Below, piece by piece: positions 33,908-42,473 of a stretch of 64,000 nt of DNA. Below the pieces are notes generated by a model. It had not been told where the DNA came from and did not search any database. It saw only the letters and a list, made by a program, of their open reading frames with translations. A program made the position numbers and the translations under genes. The stretch is from NCBI RefSeq assembly GCF_024213375.1, contig NZ_JANAVJ010000026.1, positions 1-64,000 on the forward strand, in the 5' to 3' direction. Source of the DNA: Paenibacillus sp. MZ04-78.2 (GTDB lineage Bacteria > Bacillota > Bacilli > Paenibacillales > NBRC-103111). The first letter of the stretch is position 1. Each line of letters starts with the position of its first letter.

Positions 33908-35749
33908 TCAACTGGCGTCCGTTACCGGTAAACTGACCACGACCTCAGTCCCTATCCCCTTGCCGCTGTGTATGATCAGGCCATATTGATCTCCGAACAA
34001 CAATCTGAGCCGGGTATGAATATTGCGGAGCGCGATCCCGGAGTAGCCCATAGGACTGTCTGCTTGATTGCTCTTATTGATCCTCTCCCTCAATAGATTC
34101 AACTCTTCCTCATCCATCCCGGCTCCATCATCCGTTATCGTAATAACAAGCTTTCCATCGACGATACGGCCACGTACCGTTACAGTCCCTCCATCCGCCT
34201 TTCTTTCGATTCCATGGTAGATCGCATTTTCGACCAGCGGCTGCAAAATCAGCTTCGGAATATATACGTTCAGCAGATCGGAAGGCACATCTTTCTCGTA
34301 GTTGATCCTGTCGCCATAACGGTATTTTTGGATCAGGAAAAAAGATTCGACAAACCGCAATTCGTCCGAAAGCTTGTAAATATCGTTATGGTTGCTTAGC
34401 GCCAGCCTGAATGTTTCGCCAAACATTCCGATGATATCCGAAGACTCCCTGTCGCCCTTCGTGAGCAATTTCATACGAATGGATTCAAGGGTATTGAATA
34501 AATAATGCGGATTGATCTGGCTCTGCAAAGTATGGATTTCCGCCTCCCGTGCCCTGGTTTCAATAATGCTGTTTTTGAGCTTTTCCTTCGTCACCCGGAT
34601 TTCGGCTTCATAGACCTCATGAATCAATGTGTCTATTCTTTCGATCATTTCATTAAAGCTGTTATCCAGGATGCTAATTTCATCCGTGCCTTCTGCTTCA
34701 TCCGAAATCGTAAAATTTCCTCTTTTGACGTTGCTGATTTTTTTTAGAAGCTTGCTTATTCTTCCCGTAATATTCCTGGATAGGAGGATCGTCAATATAA
34801 AAGAAAATACGATGCAGAGCACGGAAAGAACAACGCTTGTCATTCGGATTTGTTGAATGCTTGAATGTACGGCTCCTGCTGGAATCATATATACAATGCT
34901 CCAATGGTTTATGTTGATCGACGGACGATTGATCTGTTTTCTGAGCATAATGTAATCGCTTCCATCATAGCGTACAAAAGAATATTCTTTGCTGTCCTTC
35001 CTGTACTCTTCTTCGAAGGGGACTTCATTCAAGTTTACATATTTTTTTTCATATTCGGTAGAAAGAACAAGGGCGCCTGTGGCATCGCTAATAAATATTT
35101 TTTTTCCCCCTTCAACCTCCTTTGAAATAATCGAGTATAATTCATCTTTCCTAAAAAAGACGGCAAGCACGGAATTCGGCTTATATTCGCTTGTATCGCT
35201 AAACAGAAACCTGTAATTGCCCAAATACTCCTTATTGGATAGGTTGATCGAGTTTCCGGCTCCAACCCACTTGATTGTCCCCCCTCCCGGGTTTGAAAGA
35301 TCCGCCCACCCTTCCTTTGCAAGATCATCCATGGAATGATTCGTAATCCCGGAAAACCCAATGGTAGAGTTTTTAGTATAGACGCGAATAAGCGCTTCGG
35401 AATTTTTATAGTTTAACATGGACATTAGCGGCTTAACGAACAGGTTGAAATCATTCAGCGCCTCATAAGGCGATGTATATTCGGTATTCAAGTATTTCGT
35501 AAACTGAAGGTCGTTCGACAGCCCGTCGGCCATATCGTAGTAGACTTTCAACTTATTCGTTAAATTCTCGTCAAGTTGTTCGACTGAAACCTTGGACAGC
35601 TCCAGGGAGCTTCTGAAAGCGATGGATTGAATACTGTCCGAGAGGAAATATTCCAGAACAATGATTGGAATAATCGTTACGACCACGTAAATCAAAATAA
35701 ACTTTTTCCAGAGCCTTACGTTGTTCGAAATCAACCGATTCGGAAACAT
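33908..35749 (-). CDS. YesM-type sensor histidine kinase
   Basis: The 613-residue kinase has a first membrane span at about 15-35, a large extracellular sensing region (about 36-295), a second span (about 300-322), a HAMP linker, the His_kinase motif LQSQINPHYLFNTLESIRMKL (phospho-His near 415) and the HATPase segment with ENAIYHGIERKADGG and GAGMDE, ending with a GSGIALRN-type lid. It senses a carbohydrate or wall-related signal and phosphorylates the adjacent regulator. GGGGG lies upstream of the ATG. Confidence 0.92.
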   Translation of the reverse strand: MFPNRLISNNVRLWKKFILIYVVVTIIPIIVLEYFLSDSIQSIAFRSSLELSKVSVEQLDENLTNKLKVYYDMADGLSNDLQFTKYLNTEYTSPYEALNDFNLFVKPLMSMLNYKNSEALIRVYTKNSTIGFSGITNHSMDDLAKEGWADLSNPGGGTIKWVGAGNSINLSNKEYLGNYRFLFSDTSEYKPNSVLAVFFRKDELYSIISKEVEGGKKIFISDATGALVLSTEYEKKYVNLNEVPFEEEYRKDSKEYSFVRYDGSDYIMLRKQINRPSININHWSIVYMIPAGAVHSSIQQIRMTSVVLSVLCIVFSFILTILLSRNITGRISKLLKKISNVKRGNFTISDEAEGTDEISILDNSFNEMIERIDTLIHEVYEAEIRVTKEKLKNSIIETRAREAEIHTLQSQINPHYLFNTLESIRMKLLTKGDRESSDIIGMFGETFRLALSNHNDIYKLSDELRFVESFFLIQKYRYGDRINYEKDVPSDLLNVYIPKLILQPLVENAIYHGIERKADGGTVTVRGRIVDGKLVITITDDGAGMDEEELNLLRERINKSNQADSPMGYSGIALRNIHTRLRLLFGDQYGLIIHSGKGIGTEVVVSLPVTDAS

Positions 35750-35876
35750 CCCTAACCCCCTATTCCAATGCCTGATTCATGGACGAATCGTGCCGGTTAC
35801 TTTCTATTATATCTTTTTATCTGTTATGAATATAGAGTGTAATCTTTAACAGAAGAAATCGCGCGAAGAAAATTAG

Positions 35877-35905
35877 TTGACTAAGTCAATTATAAACATT
35901 ATTAT
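35877..35905 (+). promoter_or_regulatory. MarR-type operator overlapping a promoter
   Basis: TTGACT-A-AGTCAA (35877-35889) is a perfect dyad that includes the -35 box TTGACT; TATTAT (35900-35905) is the -10 box after 17 nt. It lies 57 nt before a gene for a MarR-domain protein. Autorepression is the simple reading. Confidence 0.7.
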
Positions 35906-35961
35906 TCTAGTATTCATTTTTAATTTTGATGATTTATAGTTTCGGATCAGGAGGATAACAG

Positions 35962-36882
35962 ATGGAATCGGATCAATACGTTGAAAAAATTCGTAAATTT
36001 AATCGGACTTATGCAAATGTGCTAGGTAAAATCGATCAACAAATTTATAATCAAGCTTTTTCATTGACAGAGGCAAGAGTGATAACAGAAATCCATCATG
36101 GAAATGGCTGTACGGCAACGGAGGTTAGAGAAAAACTAGGGATTGACCGAGGCTATATGAGCCGAATGCTCCAACGATTCGAGGAGGAAAATATCATCCT
36201 CAAAAAACAGTCAAGTGAGGATAAACGCCAGTATGCCCTCTTTTTAACCAAAGATGGCGAGAACATTTACGAAGACTTGGTTGAGCATGCGCGTCGTGGA
36301 GTAGATAGCATGATTCACCCCTTATCCAAACATGATTTGTCCAGAATGGTCGCAGCCATGGAAATCATCGAATCCGTGTACTCGAAACCATATTCTTCCG
36401 CTTCAGAAGTCCTCATTCGGCCATTTCAACCGGGAGATGTCGGATACGTCGCGCACCTTCATGGAAGGATCTATGATAAGACGTATAAGTTTGGCCAAAT
36501 GTTTGAATATTATGTTATGAGAGGTTTAGCAGATTTTATGACGAATCCCGATGGAGGAGAGCTATGGGTTGCCGAAGTGAACGGTGGGATCGTCGGTTCG
36601 ATAGCAATTACAAAGTCCAGCGATACCGTTGCCCAACTCAGATGGTTTATATTGGATGAATCTTTTCAAGGGAGAGGCATCGGAAAAAAACTCGTTGAGA
36701 CCGCCCTCAGCTTCTGTAGAGAAAAAAACTATGCGCATGTGTTCTTATGGACCGTAAGCACGTTAGAATCGGCCCGCTATATTTACCGGAAATATAACTT
36801 TAAATTAACTGAAGAAAAACCAAACGACGAATGGTCCGAAACGAAATTAATTGAAGAACGATGGGACCTTGATCTTCATTGA
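35962..36882 (+). CDS. MarR regulator fused to GNAT acetyltransferase
   Basis: The 306-residue protein joins an N-terminal winged-helix MarR domain (about 5-140; CTATEVREKLGIDRGYMSRMLQRFEEENIILKKQSSEDKRQYALFLT) to a C-terminal GNAT domain (about 150-305; LRWFILDESFQGRGIGKKLVETALSFCREK and ARYIYRKYNFKLTEEKP). This fusion is a known architecture; the acetyltransferase substrate is unknown. GGAGG lies 9-10 nt before the ATG. A likely self-operator lies in its promoter. Confidence 0.88.
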   Translation: MESDQYVEKIRKFNRTYANVLGKIDQQIYNQAFSLTEARVITEIHHGNGCTATEVREKLGIDRGYMSRMLQRFEEENIILKKQSSEDKRQYALFLTKDGENIYEDLVEHARRGVDSMIHPLSKHDLSRMVAAMEIIESVYSKPYSSASEVLIRPFQPGDVGYVAHLHGRIYDKTYKFGQMFEYYVMRGLADFMTNPDGGELWVAEVNGGIVGSIAITKSSDTVAQLRWFILDESFQGRGIGKKLVETALSFCREKNYAHVFLWTVSTLESARYIYRKYNFKLTEEKPNDEWSETKLIEERWDLDLH

Positions 36883-37074
36883 GCCGATTGAGTTTGTTAT
36901 CCGGATTGTGACATGTGTATCCCTCCGATTCTTTGAGACCGGCTTGCTCTGGCCTCCAAGACTTCGGCGGGATATTTTTTCGACAATTTTTTAGCAAAGA
37001 AAGGAGATGCTATCACGTGTTGCAAAAGCAACGATTGTCATGATAGTATATCAATCAATGGATTTTTACTGAAT

Positions 37075-37107
37075 ATCCATAATTCATAGTTTAGAGCAAT
37101 CCATAAT
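37075..37107 (+). promoter_or_regulatory. Direct repeats upstream of the MocR gene
   Basis: ATCCATAAT occurs at 37075-37083 and 37099-37107, identical and 24 nt start to start, ending 28 nt before the MocR-type gene. GabR and PdxR, the studied MocR regulators, bind direct repeats, so this may be the autoregulatory site. The rest of 36883-37135 shows no clear gene. Confidence 0.5.
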
Positions 37108-37135
37108 CCCAGTAGAAAACACTGGAGGTGAATGA

Positions 37136-38566
37136 ATGCTAAAAGTAAACCGGGATGACGAACGTCCCATCTGGCAGCAACTTCTGGATCAAGCGATTCA
37201 TAATATTACAACCGGAAAATGGCCGCCAGGCGAATTGCTGCTCCCATCCCGCGAACTCGCTCCGTTGATTGGCGTTTCCCGTTCAACCATACAGATTGTT
37301 TACGAGGAGTTATTCAGTCGCGGGTACACCGTAACCTCTCGTCGCGGCGGGACTAGAGTTAGCCAATGGACCTATGCGACTCGTCCTTCGGAGGATGCCG
37401 CGACACAAGGACCCGTCCCCCCCGAATTACCTTTATTAAACGCGGCAATCGGTCATTTGCACAGTTGGTTCGGAAACAAAGAACATCGAAAAGCAGAGAT
37501 CGATTTCAGTCCTCATGAGCCTTATTTGGACGACCATTTTCAAAAAAATTGGAGACAATCATTTTTACAGGCCTCCACAGAAACAGACCTGAGCAGTTGG
37601 GCTTACGGCGACGCCTATGGATTCCTACCGCTACGAGAACAAATTCAACGTTATTTGTCACTTGAACGGGGTGTTCATGTGAGTACCGATCAAATCATAT
37701 TAACCTCAGGCGCACAACATAGCATCGATTTGATCGCACAAGCCCTTTTACATGAAGGAGACACGGTTTCGGTTGAAGATCCCGGCTTCCCTGCCGCTTG
37801 GATGGCGATGAAGTATCGGCGTATGCAAGTTGTCTCCGTTCCGGTCGACGAGTACGGGCTATGCGTAGACCGCATTCACCCTCAGTCCAAACTTGTGTTT
37901 GTTACGCCATCGCACCAGTGTGCGGTTGGCGTTATTATGTCGGAACCTCGCAGGCAACAATTGTTGCACATGGCTGCCGGGCAGCGGTTCTGGATTGTTG
38001 AGGACGATTACGACAGCGAATTTCGATATCGCGGTGACCCGCTTCCAACCTTGTTCAGTCAGCGACCCCAGAATACGTTGTATATGATGAGTTTTTCCAA
38101 AATGATCGCTCCCGGTATTCGAATATCGGCAATCATTAGTCCCAAAGAGGCCATTCGTCGGCTTGCCCAAGTCCATGAATTAACCTATCGTCATCTTCCG
38201 ATTATGGAGCAATTAACGCTTACTCATTTTATCGAGCATGGTCATTTCATGCGCCATATGAGACGAGTTCGAAATGTATATCGGCGTAGACACGAAGCTA
38301 TGACGAAGGCCATCATTACGACAGGTCTGAGCGAACGCTTCACACTAAGCGGCGTAGAAACGGGGTTGCATATGCTTCTTGAGGCTGACCCGTCGTTTGA
38401 CGAAGAAGCCGTGACGAACCTCGCGCTCGAAGAAGGAATCCGCGTTTATCCGCTTAGCAAGTATTGTTTGGAAAGCGAGCGAAAAGGATGGGTACTTGGT
38501 TTTGCTAAAGTAGATGAAGCCGCCATTGAAGCAGGCATTCATCGTCTGGCAGGGATGCTTTTATAA
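37136..38566 (+). CDS. MocR-family regulator (GntR DNA-binding plus aminotransferase-like domain)
   Basis: The 476-residue protein has an N-terminal GntR winged helix (PIWQQLLDQAIHNITTGKWPPGELLLPSRELAPLIGVSRSTIQIVYEEL, about 11-60) and a C-terminal fold-type I aminotransferase domain that binds PLP. MSFSKMIAPGIRISAI (about 320-335) contains the Schiff-base lysine equivalent. Such regulators (PdxR, GabR) sense vitamin B6 forms or amino compounds. The next gene, convergent, encodes the PLP-homeostasis protein, consistent with B6-related control. GGAGGTGAATGA precedes the ATG. Confidence 0.88.
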   Translation: MLKVNRDDERPIWQQLLDQAIHNITTGKWPPGELLLPSRELAPLIGVSRSTIQIVYEELFSRGYTVTSRRGGTRVSQWTYATRPSEDAATQGPVPPELPLLNAAIGHLHSWFGNKEHRKAEIDFSPHEPYLDDHFQKNWRQSFLQASTETDLSSWAYGDAYGFLPLREQIQRYLSLERGVHVSTDQIILTSGAQHSIDLIAQALLHEGDTVSVEDPGFPAAWMAMKYRRMQVVSVPVDEYGLCVDRIHPQSKLVFVTPSHQCAVGVIMSEPRRQQLLHMAAGQRFWIVEDDYDSEFRYRGDPLPTLFSQRPQNTLYMMSFSKMIAPGIRISAIISPKEAIRRLAQVHELTYRHLPIMEQLTLTHFIEHGHFMRHMRRVRNVYRRRHEAMTKAIITTGLSERFTLSGVETGLHMLLEADPSFDEEAVTNLALEEGIRVYPLSKYCLESERKGWVLGFAKVDEAAIEAGIHRLAGMLL

Positions 38567-38590
38567 TCCAAGCGTCCCCCTGCCTCTCTC

Positions 38591-39334
38591 CTAATCGTCC
38601 TGGCGCGCGTTTTCGTTCCAGTAATGGCTGTCCGGCAAGTAACGTTGGCCGAATACGCTTGTCCCTACACGGATGATGGTAGCTCCTTCTTCGATGGCCA
38701 CCTTGAAATCGCCGGACATGCCCATCGAGAGGATTTCCATTTCTACACGCGGAAACTTTTTCTCCCTAATTTGTGTTTGAATACATTTTAGTAATCGGAA
38801 GCAGTGCCGGGTCTCATCGTTTGTAGCATTCAGTTTTCCAATCGTCATTAAGCCTTTCACGTTTAACGTTTCGAACTGGGACAATTGTTCCACCAACTCC
38901 AGCGCCGTTTCCGGAGAAGCGCCAAATTTACTTTCTTCGTAGGACGTGTTGATTTGTACCAGAATATTCATGGTCTTGTTCTCTTTGACGAGCTGATGGT
39001 GCAGGGCCTGCCCCAGTTTCAAACGGTCCACAGAATGAATGAGTGTAACATATTTGACAACGTCCTTCACTTTATTCGTTTGCAAATGTCCGATAAAATG
39101 CCATTCCACCTGATTATATTGCTGCATAAGCGGAAATTTGTCCCGAAGTTCTTGCGCTTTGTTTTCCCCAAATAGAGTCTCGCCCACTTGGATAGCCCTT
39201 TGCAATTTTTCGAGCGGTACAGTTTTAGTCGCCAACAACAATTCCACGTCCTCGATCTTGCGCCCCGAGGCTTGGCAAGCCAATTCCATCTGCTGCCTTA
39301 CGGTTTTGAGATTCTCTTCAACTAGATGGCCCAT
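38591..39334 (-). CDS. PLP homeostasis protein (YggS/PROSC family)
   Basis: The 247-residue protein binds pyridoxal 5'-phosphate without known catalysis and buffers the free cofactor. LLLATKTVPLEKLQRAIQVGETLFGENKAQEL includes the PLP lysine (Lys37 region), followed by WHFIGHLQTNKVKDVVKYVTLIHSVDR and the phosphate-binding LSMGMSGDFKVAIEEGATIIRVGTSVFG. It has the single-domain alanine-racemase-like barrel. In Bacillota this gene usually sits in the sepF/ylm cluster; here it is next to a MocR regulator and may be a second copy. Confidence 0.92.
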   Translation of the reverse strand: MGHLVEENLKTVRQQMELACQASGRKIEDVELLLATKTVPLEKLQRAIQVGETLFGENKAQELRDKFPLMQQYNQVEWHFIGHLQTNKVKDVVKYVTLIHSVDRLKLGQALHHQLVKENKTMNILVQINTSYEESKFGASPETALELVEQLSQFETLNVKGLMTIGKLNATNDETRHCFRLLKCIQTQIREKKFPRVEMEILSMGMSGDFKVAIEEGATIIRVGTSVFGQRYLPDSHYWNENARQDD

Positions 39335-39464
39335 GTTTCCCTACCCCCTTTCTACTCACGATTGTTAATGATCACGTTGACCAATTCGCATAAACCCACG
39401 CCGGGCAGAGCAGACCCTGTCACCCCTCTCCTCGATTGAATGGCACTTACGACATTGACTTGTT

Positions 39465-40418
39465 TCAAACCGAGATGGTGACTGCATTTTTAAACGGTTC
39501 ATTTCGCAGGATACGAATAACTTGTTCGGAAACATCAAGGGCTACATTCTCTTGGGCTTCCAAAGTGGATGCGCCCAAGTGCGGGGTAACAATCATTTTG
39601 GGATGCCTTAAGAATGGATGATCTGACGCCGGAGGCTCACATTCAAATACATCGAAAGCTGCGCCTGCCACAATTCCTTCGTCGAGCGCCTCAATAAGAG
39701 ACGCCTCGTCAATAATTCCCCCACGGGCGCAGTTGATAATTCGCATTCCCCGTTTCATGACATCGAATTGCGGCCCCGCGATCATATGATGCGTTTCATT
39801 CGTTAGGGGCGTATGAATCGTCATAAAATCAGCAGTCCGTATGATTTCATCTACTGTCGCCAGCTTGATACCCAGTTTGTTGGCCTTGGCCTTTCTTCCG
39901 ATAAAAAGGGATCGCAGCCGATAACGGTCATCCCAAATGCCGCTGCGCGTTTGGCCAATCCCGATACGGCCAAGTCCCAGCACACCGAGTATCTTATTTC
40001 GCAATTCAACGCCAAGGAATGACTTACGCTCCCACAGCCCGGCAACGGTTTTGGCATGCGCTTGCGGAATATGCCGGGCTAATGCCATCCTCATCGCAAA
40101 GGTATGCTCGCACGTAGAGACCGTATTGCCGTCGGGTGCGTTGACCACGATAATCCCCCGGCTCGTTGCGGCATCCAAATCAATGTTGTCCACACCGACT
40201 CCTGCCCGGCCGATGACTTTCAAATGAACACCGGCCTCCATGATACGCCGAGTGACTTTCGTTTGAGAACGAACAAGCAGCGCATCATAGGGACGGATGA
40301 TTGAAATGAGCTCCTCTTCGGTCAACCCCGTTATTTGGGCGATCTCCACATCTTCAGCACGCGTCAGTTGCTGCAATCCAAAATCACTTATGGGATCTGA
40401 TACCAGAACTTTATACAT
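39465..40418 (-). CDS. SerA-like 2-hydroxyacid dehydrogenase with compensated frameshift
   Basis: The 317-residue protein matches the catalytic part of phosphoglycerate dehydrogenase: VIGRAGVGVDNIDLDAATSRGIIVVNAPDGNT, HTPLTNETHHMIAG, NCARGGIIDEASL and TPHLGASTLEAQENVA. Between residues 153 and about 177 the frame is off by one: it reads IGQTRSGIWDDRYRLRSLFIG, whereas the +1 frame gives LAKRAAAFGMTVIGCDPFLSEE, the expected NAD-binding segment with its ribose-binding Asp. An extra G near 39960 and a missing G near 39890 explain it. Activity as written is doubtful. AGGAGG lies 7 nt before the ATG at 40418. Confidence 0.85.
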   Translation of the reverse strand: MYKVLVSDPISDFGLQQLTRAEDVEIAQITGLTEEELISIIRPYDALLVRSQTKVTRRIMEAGVHLKVIGRAGVGVDNIDLDAATSRGIIVVNAPDGNTVSTCEHTFAMRMALARHIPQAHAKTVAGLWERKSFLGVELRNKILGVLGLGRIGIGQTRSGIWDDRYRLRSLFIGRKAKANKLGIKLATVDEIIRTADFMTIHTPLTNETHHMIAGPQFDVMKRGMRIINCARGGIIDEASLIEALDEGIVAGAAFDVFECEPPASDHPFLRHPKMIVTPHLGASTLEAQENVALDVSEQVIRILRNEPFKNAVTISV

Positions 40419-40510
40419 TGACCTGCCTCCTTCTCTATAAGCTAACGGGAAACCATAGTTAATAATGCAAATGCCGCCGCATAAGTAACGGCAGCATTCA
40501 TATTTTACAT

Positions 40511-41047
40511 TCAATTGGTTTTTCCAGGTTTGAACATTTTTTCTTCCTCAATCGGATTTTCTTTCGCAGTGATATGATGTGGATCAATTCGGTACACCTG
40601 TACCGGACCACCGAATACGGCTGACCGGTATTTGTCTACGTGCTGCTGGGGTAACGGCCGATTGTAGTAACCAGGCACATACTTATAAATCATTTCTTGC
40701 AACATGTGTGTAGCTTCTTCCAGATCGACGATGGGCTGTGCCTTGCCAAAAAGCATTACGCTCATATACGCTGTATCCGTCTTGGCTGGCACCGGATCAG
40801 TAATCGTTCCATATTCCTCACAAACCGTAAAACAGACCTCCGGATTAGCCTCCATAACCCGATTTCGTCTCCCACCGGTGGCTCCATGGAAATAAAGCCT
40901 CCCATTTGTCCAAACAAAATTGAGCGGAACAACATACGGCAGATGACCATCAACCATTCCAAGATGTCCAATTCTAGCTTGCTGCAGAAATGTCTCAATC
41001 CTGCTCTTGTCCAACACTTCTCTTATTTTATAACGCACTCCATCCAT
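40511..41047 (-). CDS. Pyridoxamine 5'-phosphate oxidase-like flavoprotein
   Basis: The 178-residue protein has the split-barrel FMN fold: IGHLGMVDGHLPYVVPLNFVWTNGRLYFHGATGGRRNRVMEANPEVCFTV (about 27-76). It resembles the NimA/Pnp-like group that binds FMN or F420 and reduces small molecules rather than true PdxH. The ATG at 41047 has AGGAG 8 nt upstream; a GTG three codons earlier is less likely. It lies downstream of the FMN-riboswitch methyltransferase on the same strand, but a terminator at 41152-41180 separates them. Confidence 0.8.
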   Translation of the reverse strand: MDGVRYKIREVLDKSRIETFLQQARIGHLGMVDGHLPYVVPLNFVWTNGRLYFHGATGGRRNRVMEANPEVCFTVCEEYGTITDPVPAKTDTAYMSVMLFGKAQPIVDLEEATHMLQEMIYKYVPGYYNRPLPQQHVDKYRSAVFGGPVQVYRIDPHHITAKENPIEEEKMFKPGKTN

Positions 41048-41149
41048 TGTTATCACTCCTATTGTATTGAAGTATTATGCAAGTTTATCAGCCATTGGAA
41101 TGAATAGAAACGTCCAAAATTACAGAAATATAGCAATCCATATTTGACA

Positions 41150-41182
41150 CAAAAAAAACAGCCAGAATAAACCTGGCTGATT
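41150..41182 (-). terminator. Intrinsic terminator after the methyltransferase
   Basis: CAGCCAG pairs with CTGGCTG around a 7-nt loop, followed by eight Ts on the minus strand. It ends the transcript of the methyltransferase, 143 nt after its stop codon. Confidence 0.8.
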
Positions 41183-41324
41183 CAATCTCTTTATGGGATT
41201 ACCCGCGTGAGGCCTCATAATAACAATACACTGTATGAAGACTTCTGAAGAAAAGTCTAAACTTTGGTGCAACCCAAAAGTCAAGCGTACACGGGGGATA
41301 TATTTAGCCGCATGCACGTATTCA

Positions 41325-42068
41325 CTAAGATAATCCTTTTTTACATTTCACGAGCAAAATAGGCGGTCTTCTTCCATGCTCCCCCAATTCCGGCCGCTCG
41401 GTCAACACAGCGACTGTAGCCTCCGGTTCTTCCATACGCTCGATTTGAAAGCCTTCTTTAATAAGTTCATTTACAACGGTAGCTAGTTTCCGGTGATATT
41501 TTATCACCCCATCAATGAACCATGATTGTCTACGCTCCCCTTCTTCACCATAATGGTCCACTGGCCAGCATATCTTTTGCCCTTGCTCGTTGTATACCCA
41601 TCCCTGCATCGGATTTTGCGACGTTACTATCGGATGTTCGATCGAGAAAATGAAAATTCCTCCTGTCCGAAGCCATCTGTGAATTTTAGAAACAACCTCG
41701 CGGTAATCTTTGACATAATGCAGAACGAGAGAACTGACAATCAGATCAAACGATTGGTTTTCGAACTGTAAATCCTCAATAGCGGAACAAACGAACTCCG
41801 TATCTTCGCCCTTGTTATGTTGGTTGGCATACTCGATCATATTATTTGAAATATCTGTGCCTACCACTTTTTTGGCACCCTGCCGCGCACAATACGATAC
41901 AAACTGCCCCATCCCGCAGCCGATGTCCAAAATCTGTTTCCCTTCCAAACGGGGGAGCAAGGCCCTCAATGCCGGCTGCTCCAATACGTCGTTAAGCCCG
42001 CTATTACTTTCCCGTAATTTCTTATATCCTTCAAAAAATTGCGATTGATTATACACGTTTTGTTTCAT
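41325..42068 (-). CDS. Class I SAM-dependent methyltransferase under an FMN riboswitch
   Basis: The 247-residue cytosolic protein has the Rossmann methyltransferase motifs: motif I ILDIGCGMGQFVSYC (46-60), GTDISNNMIEYA, and FDLIVSSLVLHYV (about 107-119), followed by LRTGGIFIFSIEHPI. The substrate is unknown; it resembles small-molecule methyltransferases. AAGGAGCG lies 9 nt before the ATG. The leader is an FMN aptamer and terminator ending about 30 nt upstream with no gene between, so FMN should switch it off. This is an unusual target: known FMN riboswitches control riboflavin synthesis or uptake. Confidence 0.85.
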   Translation of the reverse strand: MKQNVYNQSQFFEGYKKLRESNSGLNDVLEQPALRALLPRLEGKQILDIGCGMGQFVSYCARQGAKKVVGTDISNNMIEYANQHNKGEDTEFVCSAIEDLQFENQSFDLIVSSLVLHYVKDYREVVSKIHRWLRTGGIFIFSIEHPIVTSQNPMQGWVYNEQGQKICWPVDHYGEEGERRQSWFIDGVIKYHRKLATVVNELIKEGFQIERMEEPEATVAVLTERPELGEHGRRPPILLVKCKKGLS

Positions 42069-42097
42069 CTCGTTTCGCTCCTTATTTGAATATTTTT

Positions 42098-42126
42098 AGA
42101 AACAAAAAATACCCCGAACTCAGTTC
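42098..42126 (-). terminator. Riboswitch expression-platform terminator
   Basis: GCCCTGAACTGAGTTCGGGG folds into a stem (CCCTGAACT/AGTTCGGGG) followed by TATTTTTTGTTTC on the minus strand, 30 nt before the methyltransferase start. An upstream AT-rich segment (42140-42175) could form the competing structure when FMN is absent. Confidence 0.75.
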
Positions 42127-42182
42127 AGGGCAACAAAAAATAAACCTTGAATTTAGTAATTCAAAAAATTCAACGTTAGCAT

Positions 42183-42332
42183 CACCTTCTCCCATCCGGA
42201 CTTTCACCGTCGGCCTTAGAATTACACTAAGTCGGTCGCAATCCGATACAGAAATGAATCGCGAGTCGCGGGCTAAAACCACTAGATTGGTTATTACCGC
42301 CGGTAGGGACTTTCACCCTGCCCTGAAGGTAC
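42183..42332 (-). ncRNA. FMN riboswitch (RFN element)
   Basis: On the minus strand the conserved blocks appear in order: TACCTTCAGGGCAGGGTGAA, AGTCCCTACCGGCGGTAA, GCCCGCGAC, AAGGCCGACGGTGAAAGTCC and GGATGGGAGAAGGTG. The first and last blocks pair to form P1. This is the canonical FMN aptamer with all junction motifs present. It is followed by a terminator and then directly by a methyltransferase gene. Confidence 0.93.
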
Positions 42333-42364
42333 TATTCAGTTTGATCTCAGTTTACAAAACTTAG

Positions 42365-42430
42365 GCGGAGATTGCAATTCGAGTAAGAGGGGTGCTTGAA
42401 GAGCTTGCGAAGCAGGAACCCGATCTGTAA
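42365..42430 (+). pseudogene. Possible 3' remnant of a plus-strand gene
   Basis: A short open stretch reads AEIAIRVRGVLEELAKQEPDL and stops at TAA, directly before a strong plus-strand terminator that has no other gene to serve. The sequence has the periodicity of a real C-terminal helix. No start codon or upstream coding frame remains (TAG precedes it at 42362). I do not recognise the parent. Confidence 0.3.
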
Positions 42431-42473
42431 GTCACAAATAGCCATCCATGATCTGAATAGCAGCTGTAGGGGA

